Positions 8,111 through 15,684 of a DNA stretch of 55,181 nucleotides are shown here, in pieces; position 1 is the stretch's first letter, and the number at the start of each line of letters is the position of its first letter. The stretch lies in assembly GCF_001039045.1 (NCBI RefSeq), contig NZ_LFEE01000003.1:1-55181 (forward strand), given 5' to 3'. The position numbers and the translations under genes are program-made. This stretch comes from Lactiplantibacillus herbarum (GTDB taxonomy: Bacteria; Bacillota; Bacilli; Lactobacillales; Lactobacillaceae). Below the pieces are notes generated by a model that saw only the letters and a list, made by a program, of their open reading frames with translations, made no database searches and was not told where the DNA came from.

Positions 8111-9259
8111 ATGTTAGACGTACATTTTGGCGCAGGGAATATTGGTCGGGGTTTCATTGGCGAAACTTTGGCAGACAATGGTTTTAAGATTACTTTCGTT
8201 GATGTTAACGATACTTTGATCGACGAATTGAACAAACGCAATGGTTACACCATCGAGTTGGCCGCAGAAGGTCAAGAACACATTGAAGTTCACGATGTTA
8301 AGGGTATCAACAATGGTAAGGATCCAAAGGCCGTTGCTGAAGAAATCGCCCAAGCAGACTTGGTTACCACTGCAATCGGTCCTAAGATCTTGAAGTTCAT
8401 TGCCCCATTGATTGCCGACGGGTTAAAGTTACGGCAAGCTAACAACAACACAACGCCAATCGACATCATCGCTTGTGAAAACATGATTGGTGGGAGCCAA
8501 TCATTGAAGAAATCCGTTTATGAAACGTTGAATGCTGACGAACAAGCATGGGCTGACCAAAATGCTGGTTTCCCTAATGCAGCGGTTGACCGTATCGTTC
8601 CTTTACAAAAGCATGACGATCCATTGTTTGTTTCCGTTGAACCTTTCAAGGAATGGGTTGTCGACAAGTCACAAATGAAGAACCCTGCAATTCAATTGAA
8701 GGGTGTCGAATATGCTGACGACTTGGAACCATTCATCGAACGTAAGTTGTTCTCTGTTAACACGGGCCATGCTACGGTTGCCTACACCGGTAATATTAAG
8801 GGCTACAAGACGATTGGCGAAGCCGTTAAGGACAACAGTGTCGTTGACCAAGCTAAGCGCGTCTTAGGTGAAACTGGGGACTTATTGATCCAGAAATGGA
8901 ACTTTGATCCAGAAGCTCACCATGCTTACCAAGCTAAGATTTTGAGCCGTTTTGAAAACCCATATATCTCTGATGATATCGAACGGGTTGGCCGGACCCC
9001 AATCCGGAAGATGGGCTTTGACGAACGCTTCATTCGCCCAATCCGTGAATTGAAGGAACGTGGCCGTGATTACAGTAACTTAGTTGATACGGTCGGTGAA
9101 ATGTTCTTCTTCAACTTCCCTAACGACAGCGAAAGTGTTAAGTTACAACAGATGTTGAAGGATGAACCAATCGAACAAGTTATCCGTGAAAACACTAACT
9201 TAACCGATGAAGACTTAATTAACGATATTAAAGCAGCTTATGAAAAGTATGCTAAATAA
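8111..9259 (+). CDS. mtlD: mannitol-1-phosphate 5-dehydrogenase
   Basis: NAD-dependent oxidation of mannitol-1-phosphate to fructose-6-phosphate, joining mannitol to glycolysis; in heterofermentative settings the reverse reaction can regenerate NAD. The 382-residue protein begins with a Rossmann nucleotide site [13 protein letters not shown] and has the family segments [10 protein letters not shown] and [15 protein letters not shown]. The ATG at 8111 has an AAGGAAG site inside mtlF; a TTG nine bases earlier was rejected because it overlaps that spacing. Last gene of the operon, followed by a strong terminator. Confidence 0.96.
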   Translation: MLDVHFGAGNIGRGFIGETLADNGFKITFVDVNDTLIDELNKRNGYTIELAAEGQEHIEVHDVKGINNGKDPKAVAEEIAQADLVTTAIGPKILKFIAPLIADGLKLRQANNNTTPIDIIACENMIGGSQSLKKSVYETLNADEQAWADQNAGFPNAAVDRIVPLQKHDDPLFVSVEPFKEWVVDKSQMKNPAIQLKGVEYADDLEPFIERKLFSVNTGHATVAYTGNIKGYKTIGEAVKDNSVVDQAKRVLGETGDLLIQKWNFDPEAHHAYQAKILSRFENPYISDDIERVGRTPIRKMGFDERFIRPIRELKERGRDYSNLVDTVGEMFFFNFPNDSESVKLQQMLKDEPIEQVIRENTNLTDEDLINDIKAAYEKYAK

Positions 9260-9302
9260 AAGTTGTTAAATGACTGATTACTAACCGCCATGGTAATTAG
9301 TG

Positions 9303-9348
9303 AGCACTGTGATAAGACTCTTAGGAGGCTTATCACAGTGCTTTTTTT
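9303..9348 (+). terminator. mtl operon terminator
   Basis: Perfect 14-bp stem AGCACTGTGATAAG (9303-9316) with CTTATCACAGTGCT (9329-9342), then a T-run. Confidence 0.92.
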
Positions 9349-9365
9349 ATGGAAATAAGCGCATT

Positions 9366-9395
9366 AAAAAAGAGTTTACGGTGACGTAAACTCTT
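9366..9395 (-). terminator. terminator of the MerR-like gene
   Basis: AAGAGTTTACG (9370-9380) and CGTAAACTCTT (9385-9395) form an 11-bp stem with a 4-nt loop; the A-run at 9366-9371 gives U-residues on the minus strand. Confidence 0.88.
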
Positions 9396-9420
9396 ATGGC
9401 TATCTATTGATGATACGAAT

Positions 9421-9939
9421 TTATTTTTCCCAGAAATGCCACCAAGGTGTGGGGGCTTGCTTAGCTTGTTCGTCAAGCCTTTCTAGGACTAGGTTCAGTC
9501 GGTAGTTGAGCGAATCGAGACGACGAATGATGATCTCTTGTTGCTTGGCTAGTTCAGCGTTACTAGGGCCGTCATCAGTCTTAGCGGCAACCTTTGGTGC
9601 GGTAGTTGGGGCCGTTGTAGTTGCTGCTTGAGACTTGGGTGCAGTAGTCGTACTAGTGGTTGTTGTCTTAGTATCGGCATTGAAAGCTTGGTTTAAGGCC
9701 GTTGCTAGGGTTGTTCCCTGTTCAGCCAAGTCGATGGCTGTTTTGAAGGTTTCAAGGTCAGCCGGTGTGTAGAGGCGGTGACTATTGTCAGCTGGACGGA
9801 AACGGTTGTCATCGTTCAGTTGTTTTTCGACCATCGTACTATACTTTCGTAAGGTGACGGCTTTAATGCCGAGTTGTTCAGCGGCAACGGAGGCCACCAA
9901 TTCAGTTGTTGGTTGTGATGCTACGGTTTGTTCAGTCAA
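9421..9939 (-). CDS. MerR-type HTH protein with coiled-coil tail (function unknown)
   Basis: A 172-residue protein. Residues about 15-70 form a MerR-like winged helix (AAEQLGIKAVTLRKYS, then RLYTPADLETF). A Thr/Ala-rich linker (about 88-125) leads to a coiled coil (about 127-160, RRLDSLNYRLNLVLERLDEQ) and an aromatic end WWHFWEK. This layout recalls RacA-like and plasmid DUF536/DUF3967 proteins rather than a classic metal or drug sensor; no effector domain is seen. The TTG start at 9939 follows AAAGGAG. Direct TTATATCG repeats flank its likely -10, hinting at autoregulation. Function is not assigned. Confidence 0.8.
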   Translation of the reverse strand: MTEQTVASQPTTELVASVAAEQLGIKAVTLRKYSTMVEKQLNDDNRFRPADNSHRLYTPADLETFKTAIDLAEQGTTLATALNQAFNADTKTTTTSTTTAPKSQAATTTAPTTAPKVAAKTDDGPSNAELAKQQEIIIRRLDSLNYRLNLVLERLDEQAKQAPTPWWHFWEK

Positions 9940-9959
9940 GATACATGCACTCCTTTGTG

Positions 9960-9989
9960 TTATATCGTTTCTATAACGTTATTATATCG
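9960..9989. promoter_or_regulatory. promoter-proximal direct repeats upstream of the MerR-like gene
   Basis: TTATATCG occurs at 9960-9967 and 9982-9989, exactly 22 bp apart, around the palindrome TAACGTTA (9974-9981). A minus-strand TATAAT (9986-9981) overlaps. Candidate autoregulatory site. Confidence 0.4.
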
Positions 9990-10078
9990 AATTGCATGGT
10001 CGAAAAACACTAATCTGCGGAGAATTAGTGACCAGTATTCGATATTCAGACTTTGAAGCGGCGACAGGAGGTCTAAAC

Positions 10079-10088
10079 ATGCTATGAT
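10079..10088 (+). promoter_or_regulatory. extended -10 promoter of trxA
   Basis: TGCTATGAT is an extended -10 element (TGnTATGAT) located 34 bp before the trxA ATG. No good -35 is visible. Confidence 0.45.
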
Positions 10089-10121
10089 AGAACGGAAAAT
10101 AGAAGGAATGAGGACTAAAGA

Positions 10122-10451
10122 ATGATTGAACCAGTAAATGAGACCACTTTTGAAACGGTCGCTGACGGGACAACGTTAACCGTTGTTGATTTCTGGGCAG
10201 ATTGGTGTGGGCCATGTAAGATGCAGACCCCAGCACTGGAAGCTCTTGATGAGGACTACGATGGCAAAATTAAATTTGCTTCCCTTGATGTGGATCAGTA
10301 TCAGAGCATCGCCGAGAAGTTTGAGATTATGAGTATTCCAGCGTTAGTTATCTTCAAAAATGGTAAGGCCGCGGAAAAAGTCGTCGGTTTCCATCCACAA
10401 GCAGCTTTAAAGAAATATTTAGATCAGAAGTTAGCGGAAGCAACAGCTTAG
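10122..10451 (+). CDS. trxA: thioredoxin
   Basis: A 109-residue cytoplasmic disulfide reductant of standard thioredoxin length. The catalytic WCGPC motif (Cys29, Cys32) follows VVDFWADWCGPCK, and the cis-proline segment SIPALVIFKNG is present. It reduces proteins such as ribonucleotide reductase and peroxidases using thioredoxin reductase. Single gene with its own terminator; lactobacilli carry several trx genes, so the numbering is uncertain. Confidence 0.95.
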   Translation: MIEPVNETTFETVADGTTLTVVDFWADWCGPCKMQTPALEALDEDYDGKIKFASLDVDQYQSIAEKFEIMSIPALVIFKNGKAAEKVVGFHPQAALKKYLDQKLAEATA

Positions 10452-10467
10452 CCAATAATTTTAATTA

Positions 10468-10499
10468 AGAGTCTGGGGCAACTGTCCGAGGCTCTTTTT
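10468..10499 (+). terminator. trxA terminator
   Basis: AGAGTCT (10468-10474) pairs with AGGCTCT (10489-10495), GG/CC inside, followed by a T-run. Confidence 0.7.
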
Positions 10500-10667
10500 G
10501 TCCGTGTTTATTCGTTAACGAAAATACAGTCAAACTGGTTGAATCGAAAGTAGTGTTGGAACTTTTATACCAAGATGGCTCAATTTGCAATCAGAAGAGA
10601 CTATGTTCTTATTAAAATTTAGTCTTAAATATATCTTTTATTAAGGGCGAACGATAATATTAAAGAG

Positions 10668-10695
10668 TTGGTTTCTTGACTAATATTAGTATAGT
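10668..10695 (+). promoter_or_regulatory. possible promoter of signal peptidase gene
   Basis: TTGGTT (10668-10673), 16-nt spacer, TATAGT (10690-10695), 45 bp before the start codon. The rest of the 290-bp gap after trxA shows nothing recognisable. Confidence 0.45.
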
Positions 10696-10740
10696 TATTA
10701 AAAGCAAGTGACCTAAAATTTATATAAAGGTTGTGAAAGC

Positions 10741-11355
10741 ATGTCCAGGTTTCTAAAGATATGCCGAGACTTCATTCTACCGGTTGTCATCGGTTTGTTA
10801 ATTGCGTTTGCCATTAAACAATTCTTGTTCACCATAGTTAAGGTCGATGGCTCTTCAATGTCACCTAATCTACATAACAATGAACGAGTCGCGTTACTAA
10901 AAACTGCTAAAATTAAGCGAGATTTGGTCATTGTATTTAATGCCAACGGGGTAGATGGCACGAAGGTATTTACTAACAATAGCCCAGTTTACTATGTTAA
11001 ACGGGTGATTGCTTTGCCTGGTGATACGGTCAAATATACTAGTAAAGGTAATCTGTATATCAATGGTAAAAAGCAAAGCCAAAGTTATATCACTAAAAAG
11101 CAGCGCACTACCGGGACACTTGATCCGATAAACTTAACTGGCAAAGGATTTACCTTATATTCATTAGGAGAACAGGAAAATTGGCCTAAAACCTATTTTA
11201 AAGTGCCTAAGAATAAGTACTTTGTGATGGGAGATAACCGTGCCAAGTCAAATGATGGCCGTTTCTGGGGACTGGTGCCCAAGAGCAAAGTCACTGGGGT
11301 GGTTAAGGTATTTCCATGGAATTCGCATCGAAGCGTTATTAATAATTATAAATAG
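10741..11355 (+). CDS. lepB: type I signal peptidase
   Basis: A 204-residue membrane serine protease that removes signal peptides from exported proteins. One N-terminal membrane segment (about 12-31) is followed by the outside catalytic domain with box B GSSMSPNL (Ser39 nucleophile), box D YYVKRVIALPGD (Lys87 general base) and box E GDNRAKSNDGRFWG. All catalytic elements are intact. Several sip/lep paralogues are usual in lactobacilli. An 18-bp copy of its 3' end recurs 296 bp downstream. Confidence 0.95.
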   Translation: MSRFLKICRDFILPVVIGLLIAFAIKQFLFTIVKVDGSSMSPNLHNNERVALLKTAKIKRDLVIVFNANGVDGTKVFTNNSPVYYVKRVIALPGDTVKYTSKGNLYINGKKQSQSYITKKQRTTGTLDPINLTGKGFTLYSLGEQENWPKTYFKVPKNKYFVMGDNRAKSNDGRFWGLVPKSKVTGVVKVFPWNSHRSVINNYK

Positions 11356-11644
11356 TATCTGACAAGTCTTGCGCTTATTGTTAAGACCTGGACAGCAACT
11401 TAGCCGTGCTTATGATGGTTACTTTCGAGTAGCGCTGATTGAGCACGGCTTTTAATTTGGGCCAGATAGATTGAGTTGTTCAATTCGGCGATTTATACAT
11501 ATGAAAATAAATCGGTATTAAATTGGTGATTTTTTTAATGAATTTGATTAGTTGTCAAATTAAAAGTGCGTAAAAACTCAGTGAAATTAATTGTGAGTTA
11601 GCCCGTCATACTAGTTCTGTTGGCCAAAGCGTTATTAATAATTA
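11331..11644 (+). repeat. 18-bp direct repeat of the signal peptidase 3' end
   Basis: AAGCGTTATTAATAATTA occurs at 11331-11348 (coding for the end SVINN) and again at 11627-11644, 296 bp apart. In the second copy the same frame reads SVINN and then stops. This may be scar tissue of a lost second sip copy or a recombination footprint. The remaining 11356-11717 holds a terminator and no gene. Confidence 0.5.
11402..11457 (+). terminator. signal peptidase terminator
   Basis: AGCCGTGCT (11402-11410) with AGCACGGCT (11442-11450), long loop, then TTTTAATTT. Confidence 0.65.
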
Positions 11645-11717
11645 AACCGACCCGCCAGTTTTAGAATATAAATTATCAATCCGTGATAAATTGAATTAAA
11701 ACACTGGGGTAGATGGT

Positions 11718-11954
11718 ATGAAAAAAATGGTCTGGGCACTACGAATTGGAATTATAGTTGCGGGGGCGGGGTTAACGATGGAACAAGTACAGCTCAATCG
11801 TCAACATAAGGCAGAACAGCGGACGGTGGCTCCCGTAACGACAATTACTGGTAATGAGCACGGTAAACAAACGGCGGATTTGCCAGTTGTTAACGTGTGG
11901 GAACTCGCTAAGAGTCTACAAACACTTAAAAGTAGCGCTAGTTATCGCGTTTGA
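11718..11954 (+). CDS. small hypothetical membrane or secreted protein
   Basis: A 78-residue reading frame beginning MKKMVWALRIGIIVAGAG, a short hydrophobic N-terminus that could be a signal anchor, followed by a polar tail. It has only a weak GGGGTAG ribosome site but is followed at once by a clear terminator, which supports real transcription. No family was recognised. It could also be a decayed fragment, given the repeat scar just upstream. Confidence 0.5.
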   Translation: MKKMVWALRIGIIVAGAGLTMEQVQLNRQHKAEQRTVAPVTTITGNEHGKQTADLPVVNVWELAKSLQTLKSSASYRV

Positions 11955-11960
11955 ACCTAA

Positions 11961-11997
11961 AAAGAGAGCTTGGGGACTGACCCAAACCCTCTCTTTA
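11961..11997 (+). terminator. terminator after small membrane protein gene
   Basis: AAAGAGAG (11961-11968) with CTCTCTTT (11989-11996), inner TTGGG/CCCAA pairing. The A-rich left flank could serve the convergent gene too. Confidence 0.8.
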
Positions 11998-12027
11998 AAA
12001 CTTGAATGAAATAATGGTACTTATAAA

Positions 12028-12423
12028 TTAGTAATGATTGTAGAGTGTCTCAATCAGGTCGTCACTGTTAGTGATTAACCGGTGATCCAGTGAGATTAAA
12101 TATTTCTGGTGTGACGGATCCACGATGTTGTGGAAGGTATCTTCGATAATACAGCCAGTCAACTTGAACGACTTTTTGTGGTCGCGGACCATTGTGGTAA
12201 AGGAGTGTTGTTGACTAGTGAGGATAACGTTGACGCCCATTAAATGGGTGAGGTTTAAGCCGATGATGGCGGCCGAGTCTGTTAATCCTAAAGTGCCAGT
12301 TCGTTTAATGAGTTCTAGGCATTCGTCAATACGACTTAGTGAGTTAAACATTGAAAACTTAGTCGTGTTATTCGCATGACTAGTACGCGATCGCCGCGCT
12401 GAGGTCCCAACAGCTATGTTCAT
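12028..12423 (-). CDS. hypothetical protein
   Basis: A 131-residue protein with a GGGGGA ribosome site ahead of the ATG at 12423. The N-terminus is Arg/Ser/Thr/Asn-rich and likely disordered; the rest is a mixed alpha/beta sequence with no signal peptide or membrane span. No family recognised. A perfect palindrome TGATTATGTTAATCA lies at 12448-12462 over its likely -10, suggesting regulated expression. Confidence 0.65.
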   Translation of the reverse strand: MNIAVGTSARRSRTSHANNTTKFSMFNSLSRIDECLELIKRTGTLGLTDSAAIIGLNLTHLMGVNVILTSQQHSFTTMVRDHKKSFKLTGCIIEDTFHNIVDPSHQKYLISLDHRLITNSDDLIETLYNHY

Positions 12424-12447
12424 AGTGATTCCCCCAAATCATTTGTT

Positions 12448-12462
12448 TGATTATGTTAATCA
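12448..12462. promoter_or_regulatory. 15-bp palindrome at promoter of the 12028-12423 gene
   Basis: TGATTATGTTAATCA is a perfect dyad overlapping a minus-strand TATGAT -10-like hexamer, 25 bp before the start codon. The remaining 12463-12670 shows nothing else. Confidence 0.4.
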
Positions 12463-12670
12463 TAGTCGGTGCGAACAAGTGGTGCGAAAATTTCGGCATC
12501 TATCAGGGGTTAGTTGCCTGACTTTCTAGGTTGACTTCGGAAGCTTTACTAACGTTTGATGTGATTGAAAAAATCTGGTATTGCCTTGTCGAGTAACTAA
12601 CACTGGTAAGTTGTGGGGATTACTTGGACTAACACGGCCAAACGAGCAGCCTTGTTTAGCTGTTGTAACA

Positions 12671-12707
12671 TAAAACGAGCTTAGCAATTAATTATGCTAA
12701 GCTCGTT
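12671..12707 (-). terminator. ndk terminator
   Basis: Perfect 13-bp stem AACGAGCTTAGCA (12674-12686) with TGCTAAGCTCGTT (12695-12707); U-run on the minus strand. Confidence 0.88.
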
Positions 12708-12724
12708 GTTTTAGTCTAATCGTA

Positions 12725-13186
12725 TTAGTTCTTCTTACCAGCATTTTTGTGTGCAGTAACGGCAAGTTCTGGGAACCAGATCGCAATTTCATGATGCGCA
12801 TTTTCACGGCTGTCAGAAGTGTGGACAATGTTCCGTAAGATACCATCGGGATATTCGTGAGCATAATCGCCACGAATGGTTCCTGGTTGGGCATCAGAAG
12901 GACGAGTGTTACCAGCTAAGCTGTGAATTGCTTTGACAACACCGCTTCCGCTCACGATAATGGCAACTAAGGGGCCTTCCATCATATAGGTTTCAATTTC
13001 CTTAAAATAAGGTTTACCAACCTTTTCACTGTAATGTAATTGAAGTTGTTCCGTGGTAGCTTTAACAACCTTGAGTGCGGAGATTTTGAAACCTTTACGT
13101 TCGATACGGGTGATGATCGTGCCAATATGTCCTTCAGCAACACCATCGGGTTTAACTAGTACCAATGTTTTTTCAGAATTTGCCAT
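12725..13186 (-). CDS. ndk: nucleoside diphosphate kinase
   Basis: A 153-residue cytoplasmic enzyme that balances NTP and dNTP pools by phosphate transfer through a phosphohistidine. Lys12 in LVLVKPDGV and the active-site His122 in RNIVHTSDSRENAHHEI are both in place; NTRPSDAQPGTIRGDY is the family binding block. Start ATG follows a strong GGAGGTCAC site. Monocistronic with its own terminator. Confidence 0.97.
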   Translation of the reverse strand: MANSEKTLVLVKPDGVAEGHIGTIITRIERKGFKISALKVVKATTEQLQLHYSEKVGKPYFKEIETYMMEGPLVAIIVSGSGVVKAIHSLAGNTRPSDAQPGTIRGDYAHEYPDGILRNIVHTSDSRENAHHEIAIWFPELAVTAHKNAGKKN

Positions 13187-13385
13187 AATATGTGACCTCC
13201 TCGTTTTGTAAGCGGTATCATTTATAACTTAAATTGTAGGTGACTTTTGCCGGCACGTCAACCAGAATTGCCGATTTGTTGAAAATCAAGCTTGTAAATT
13301 GTTAACTGGTGCATAATAATGAAAACGCACCTATAGAGAACTTAGTTGGATACAGGAATCTGTTCGTATTGCTAAGGTAAATCGT

Positions 13386-13391
13386 TATAAT
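13386..13391 (+). promoter_or_regulatory. -10 element of the DUF2252 gene
   Basis: A consensus TATAAT 35 bp before the start codon with a weak TTCGTA -35 at 13363-13368 (17-nt spacer). Confidence 0.5.
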
Positions 13392-13425
13392 AGAATCAGT
13401 AAACCATAAAAGGGATTGATACAAC

Positions 13426-14775
13426 ATGCCACCACTTGATTTAACACATATTCGCCAACACCATACGGTTGCCGAATTGATTGCACTCGGAAAGGCGCGC
13501 CGCCAAGTTACCTCGTTTGAACAGCTCGGAACTTTCGTTGCTGTCGAACGTGACGCGGCCGATTATTTAAAACACGTTAGAGAAATGCTCGTTCCAGAAC
13601 TACTGCCACTACGGCGGGAACGGATGTCTGCCTCGGCTTTCGCATTCTTCCGCGGTTCAGTCGAACTGATGGACTACGACTTGGATTATCAAAAGTCGAC
13701 GGAGATTCCGGCAGTTGTCTGTGGGGATGCCCACATTGGGAACTTTGGTTTCTACGCATCGCCAGAACGGCGGTTGGTCTTTGATCTCAACGACTTTGAC
13801 GAAGCGGGCGTGCATCCTTGGGAATGGGATCTACGACGATTACTTGTCAGCATTATGCTGGCAGCTCGTAACTCTGATTTCAAGCCTAAACGGGTCGAAA
13901 AATTAGTTCAGATGGCTAGTGCCAACTATCGTGAGACGTTGAAACGATTATTTGACCAAACCACCCTTGATCGTTTTTATCGTGATAATGAAGTTCAAGC
14001 TGTCCTGAACTTCGGTGGCGAACCCGAGGATACGGCCGATTTTATTGCCGACCTTGTCAAAAAAGCTCAAAAACGAAATTCAGAACAGGTTGTCCGTAAA
14101 TTCACGTTGACCAATAGTCGCGGTGAACGTCAATTCAAGGACAATGCGCCACGTTCAGTGCACGTTGATAAGAAGACGTACCATGGTTTGAAGAAGGGCA
14201 TCAAGGAGTACTTGCGAAATGTTCGTACCGATGTCGCGCTACTACTCTCTCAATACGAAGTGACGGATATTATTCGCCACAGTGTCGGCGTTGGGAGCTT
14301 TGGTTCACTCTGTTACCTAGTGTTACTGACTAGTACGGATGGCAGTCACATGGTCTTGCAGATCAAGGAAGCTTTGCCGACTCGTAAAGTTGGGAGTCAG
14401 GGACGGCCAGCACTTACTGCGGCGATGGAATTAACGGAAGGTCAACGAATCGTCAGTTCGCAGCAGATCTTGCAGTCGACGTCAGACGTGTTCCTCGGTT
14501 ACTTCCAGATGGAGCATAAGAGTTTCTATGTTCGTCAGTTCCGAGATATGAAGGAATCTATCGATATTCCAACGTTAGATTGGGGTCAGTTCCAAGCTTA
14601 TTCGAATACGTGTGCCATGATTTTGGCGCAGGCACATGCTCAAAGTCCAACGGCTGCGATGATTCGCGGCTACGTGGGTAGTTCAGTGAAGTTCGATGAA
14701 GCGATGGCTAAATGGGCAGCTGCCTACGTGGATCAAGTCGATCATGATTACCAAGATTTTTTGAAGATGGAATAA
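13426..14775 (+). CDS. DUF2252 family protein (kinase-like fold, function unknown)
   Basis: A 449-residue cytoplasmic protein matching DUF2252: RRERMSASAFAFFRGS near the start, CGDAHIGNFGFY (about 98-110), and FDLNDFDEAGVHPWEWDLRRL (about 118-140). GDAHIGN and DLNDFDE resemble the catalytic and metal loops of aminoglycoside-phosphotransferase-like kinases, so a small-molecule kinase is possible, but no substrate is known to me. No neighbour points to a pathway. Start has an AAAGGGA site. Family assignment is good; function is open. Confidence 0.88.
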   Translation: MPPLDLTHIRQHHTVAELIALGKARRQVTSFEQLGTFVAVERDAADYLKHVREMLVPELLPLRRERMSASAFAFFRGSVELMDYDLDYQKSTEIPAVVCGDAHIGNFGFYASPERRLVFDLNDFDEAGVHPWEWDLRRLLVSIMLAARNSDFKPKRVEKLVQMASANYRETLKRLFDQTTLDRFYRDNEVQAVLNFGGEPEDTADFIADLVKKAQKRNSEQVVRKFTLTNSRGERQFKDNAPRSVHVDKKTYHGLKKGIKEYLRNVRTDVALLLSQYEVTDIIRHSVGVGSFGSLCYLVLLTSTDGSHMVLQIKEALPTRKVGSQGRPALTAAMELTEGQRIVSSQQILQSTSDVFLGYFQMEHKSFYVRQFRDMKESIDIPTLDWGQFQAYSNTCAMILAQAHAQSPTAAMIRGYVGSSVKFDEAMAKWAAAYVDQVDHDYQDFLKME

Positions 14776-14854
14776 GTTAATCGTAAAATTATGCCAGCAG
14801 GTCGTTCGTTTACTGTATGCGGAACGGACTGCCAGATGGTGAATGCTAAAACAT

Positions 14855-14902
14855 AAATAAACTACTTCAGAATTTGATCGTTCTGGGGTAGTTTATTTTT
14901 TT
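14855..14902 (+). terminator. terminator of the DUF2252 gene
   Basis: AATAAACTACTTCAGAA pairs with TTCTGGGGTAGTTTATT across an 8-nt loop, T-run after. The stem shares CTACTTCAGA with the terminator at 26586. Confidence 0.88.
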
Positions 14903-14950
14903 ACGCCGTCACAGCTAAGTTAATACGGAGGTTTAAGCGCCATTTTGAAA

Positions 14951-14973
14951 TTCACTAACAAATAATTAGTGAA
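14951..14973. promoter_or_regulatory. inverted repeat upstream of FMN reductase promoter
   Basis: TTCACTAA (14951-14958) and TTAGTGAA (14966-14973) form a perfect dyad just upstream of the -35. Confidence 0.5.
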
Positions 14974-14978
14974 AATGG

Positions 14979-15006
14979 TTGCACTTTTAAATTTTACTGA
15001 TATACT
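14979..15006 (+). promoter_or_regulatory. FMN reductase promoter
   Basis: TTGCAC (14979-14984), 16-nt spacer, TATACT (15001-15006), flanked on both sides by palindromes. Confidence 0.7.
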
Positions 15007-15020
15007 TACTATTAGTAAGT
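15004..15020. promoter_or_regulatory. palindromic operator over FMN reductase start region
   Basis: ACTTACTATTAGTAAGT is a perfect 17-bp palindrome that overlaps the -10. TTACT-N-AGTAA resembles operators of HxlR/DUF24 regulators such as YodB, which control quinone and azo reductases. The regulator identity is inference. Confidence 0.55.
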
Positions 15021-15063
15021 GAAATTAAGAAAATAAATTAAATTTAAAGGGGTCGTTATAATT

Positions 15064-15612
15064 ATGACAAAATATGGTGTAATCGTAGGTTCTATTCGCA
15101 AAAATTCATACTCTAAAGGGGTTGCCGACGCAATCGTTGCCGGTTTACCTGAAGATGCAGAAGTAACGTACTTAAACATTGGTAATTTACCACTATATAA
15201 CCAAGACTTAGATGCTAACTCTCCCGTTGAATATACTGAATTCCGGGCAGCTGTTGCAGCTCAAGATGCTATTCTCTTCGTAACACCAGAACATAACCGT
15301 AGTATTCCAGCTGCATTGAAGAATGCCTTGGATATTGCTTCACGTCCATGGGGCGAAAGTGTTTGGGGTGGCAAGCCTGCCTTGGTTGCTTCACAATCAA
15401 TCTCAGGAATCTCTGGCGTCTTGGCACACCACGTCTTACGTCAATCATTAGTATTCTTAGACATGCCAACTATGCAACAACCAGAACTTTACATTGCTAA
15501 CACTGATAAGTTAGCTGACGAAAACGGTAAGATCACTAACGAAGGTACTCAAGCCTTCTTAGCAGGCGCCGGCAAGCAATTCAGCGAATTTGCAGCTAAG
15601 TTCGTTAAATAA
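15064..15612 (+). CDS. NADPH-dependent FMN reductase family protein
   Basis: A 182-residue flavodoxin-fold oxidoreductase. The N-terminal GVIVGSIRKNSYSKGVADAI is the FMN phosphate loop and FVTPEHNRSIPAALKNALD (about 80-98) is the family signature seen in azoreductase/chromate or quinone reductases. Such enzymes reduce quinones, azo dyes or free flavin with NAD(P)H. The promoter is flanked by two perfect dyads, so it is likely stress-inducible. Substrate is unknown. Confidence 0.9.
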   Translation: MTKYGVIVGSIRKNSYSKGVADAIVAGLPEDAEVTYLNIGNLPLYNQDLDANSPVEYTEFRAAVAAQDAILFVTPEHNRSIPAALKNALDIASRPWGESVWGGKPALVASQSISGISGVLAHHVLRQSLVFLDMPTMQQPELYIANTDKLADENGKITNEGTQAFLAGAGKQFSEFAAKFVK

Positions 15613-15622
15613 TTAATTGAAT

Positions 15623-15668
15623 GCACAAAAAACGACCAACCGCTATTTGGTTGATCGTTTTTTTGTGC
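15623..15668. terminator. bidirectional terminator between FMN reductase and map
   Basis: GCACAAAAAACGACCAACC pairs with GGTTGATCGTTTTTTTGTGC; A- and T-runs on the two sides serve both convergent genes. Confidence 0.88.
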
Positions 15669-15684
15669 TGTGATTAAAAATAGC

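Noticed and set aside
11560-11644. Second signal peptidase pseudogene
   Set aside because: Only the last few codons resemble the upstream gene; too little to call a gene remnant, so reported as a repeat.
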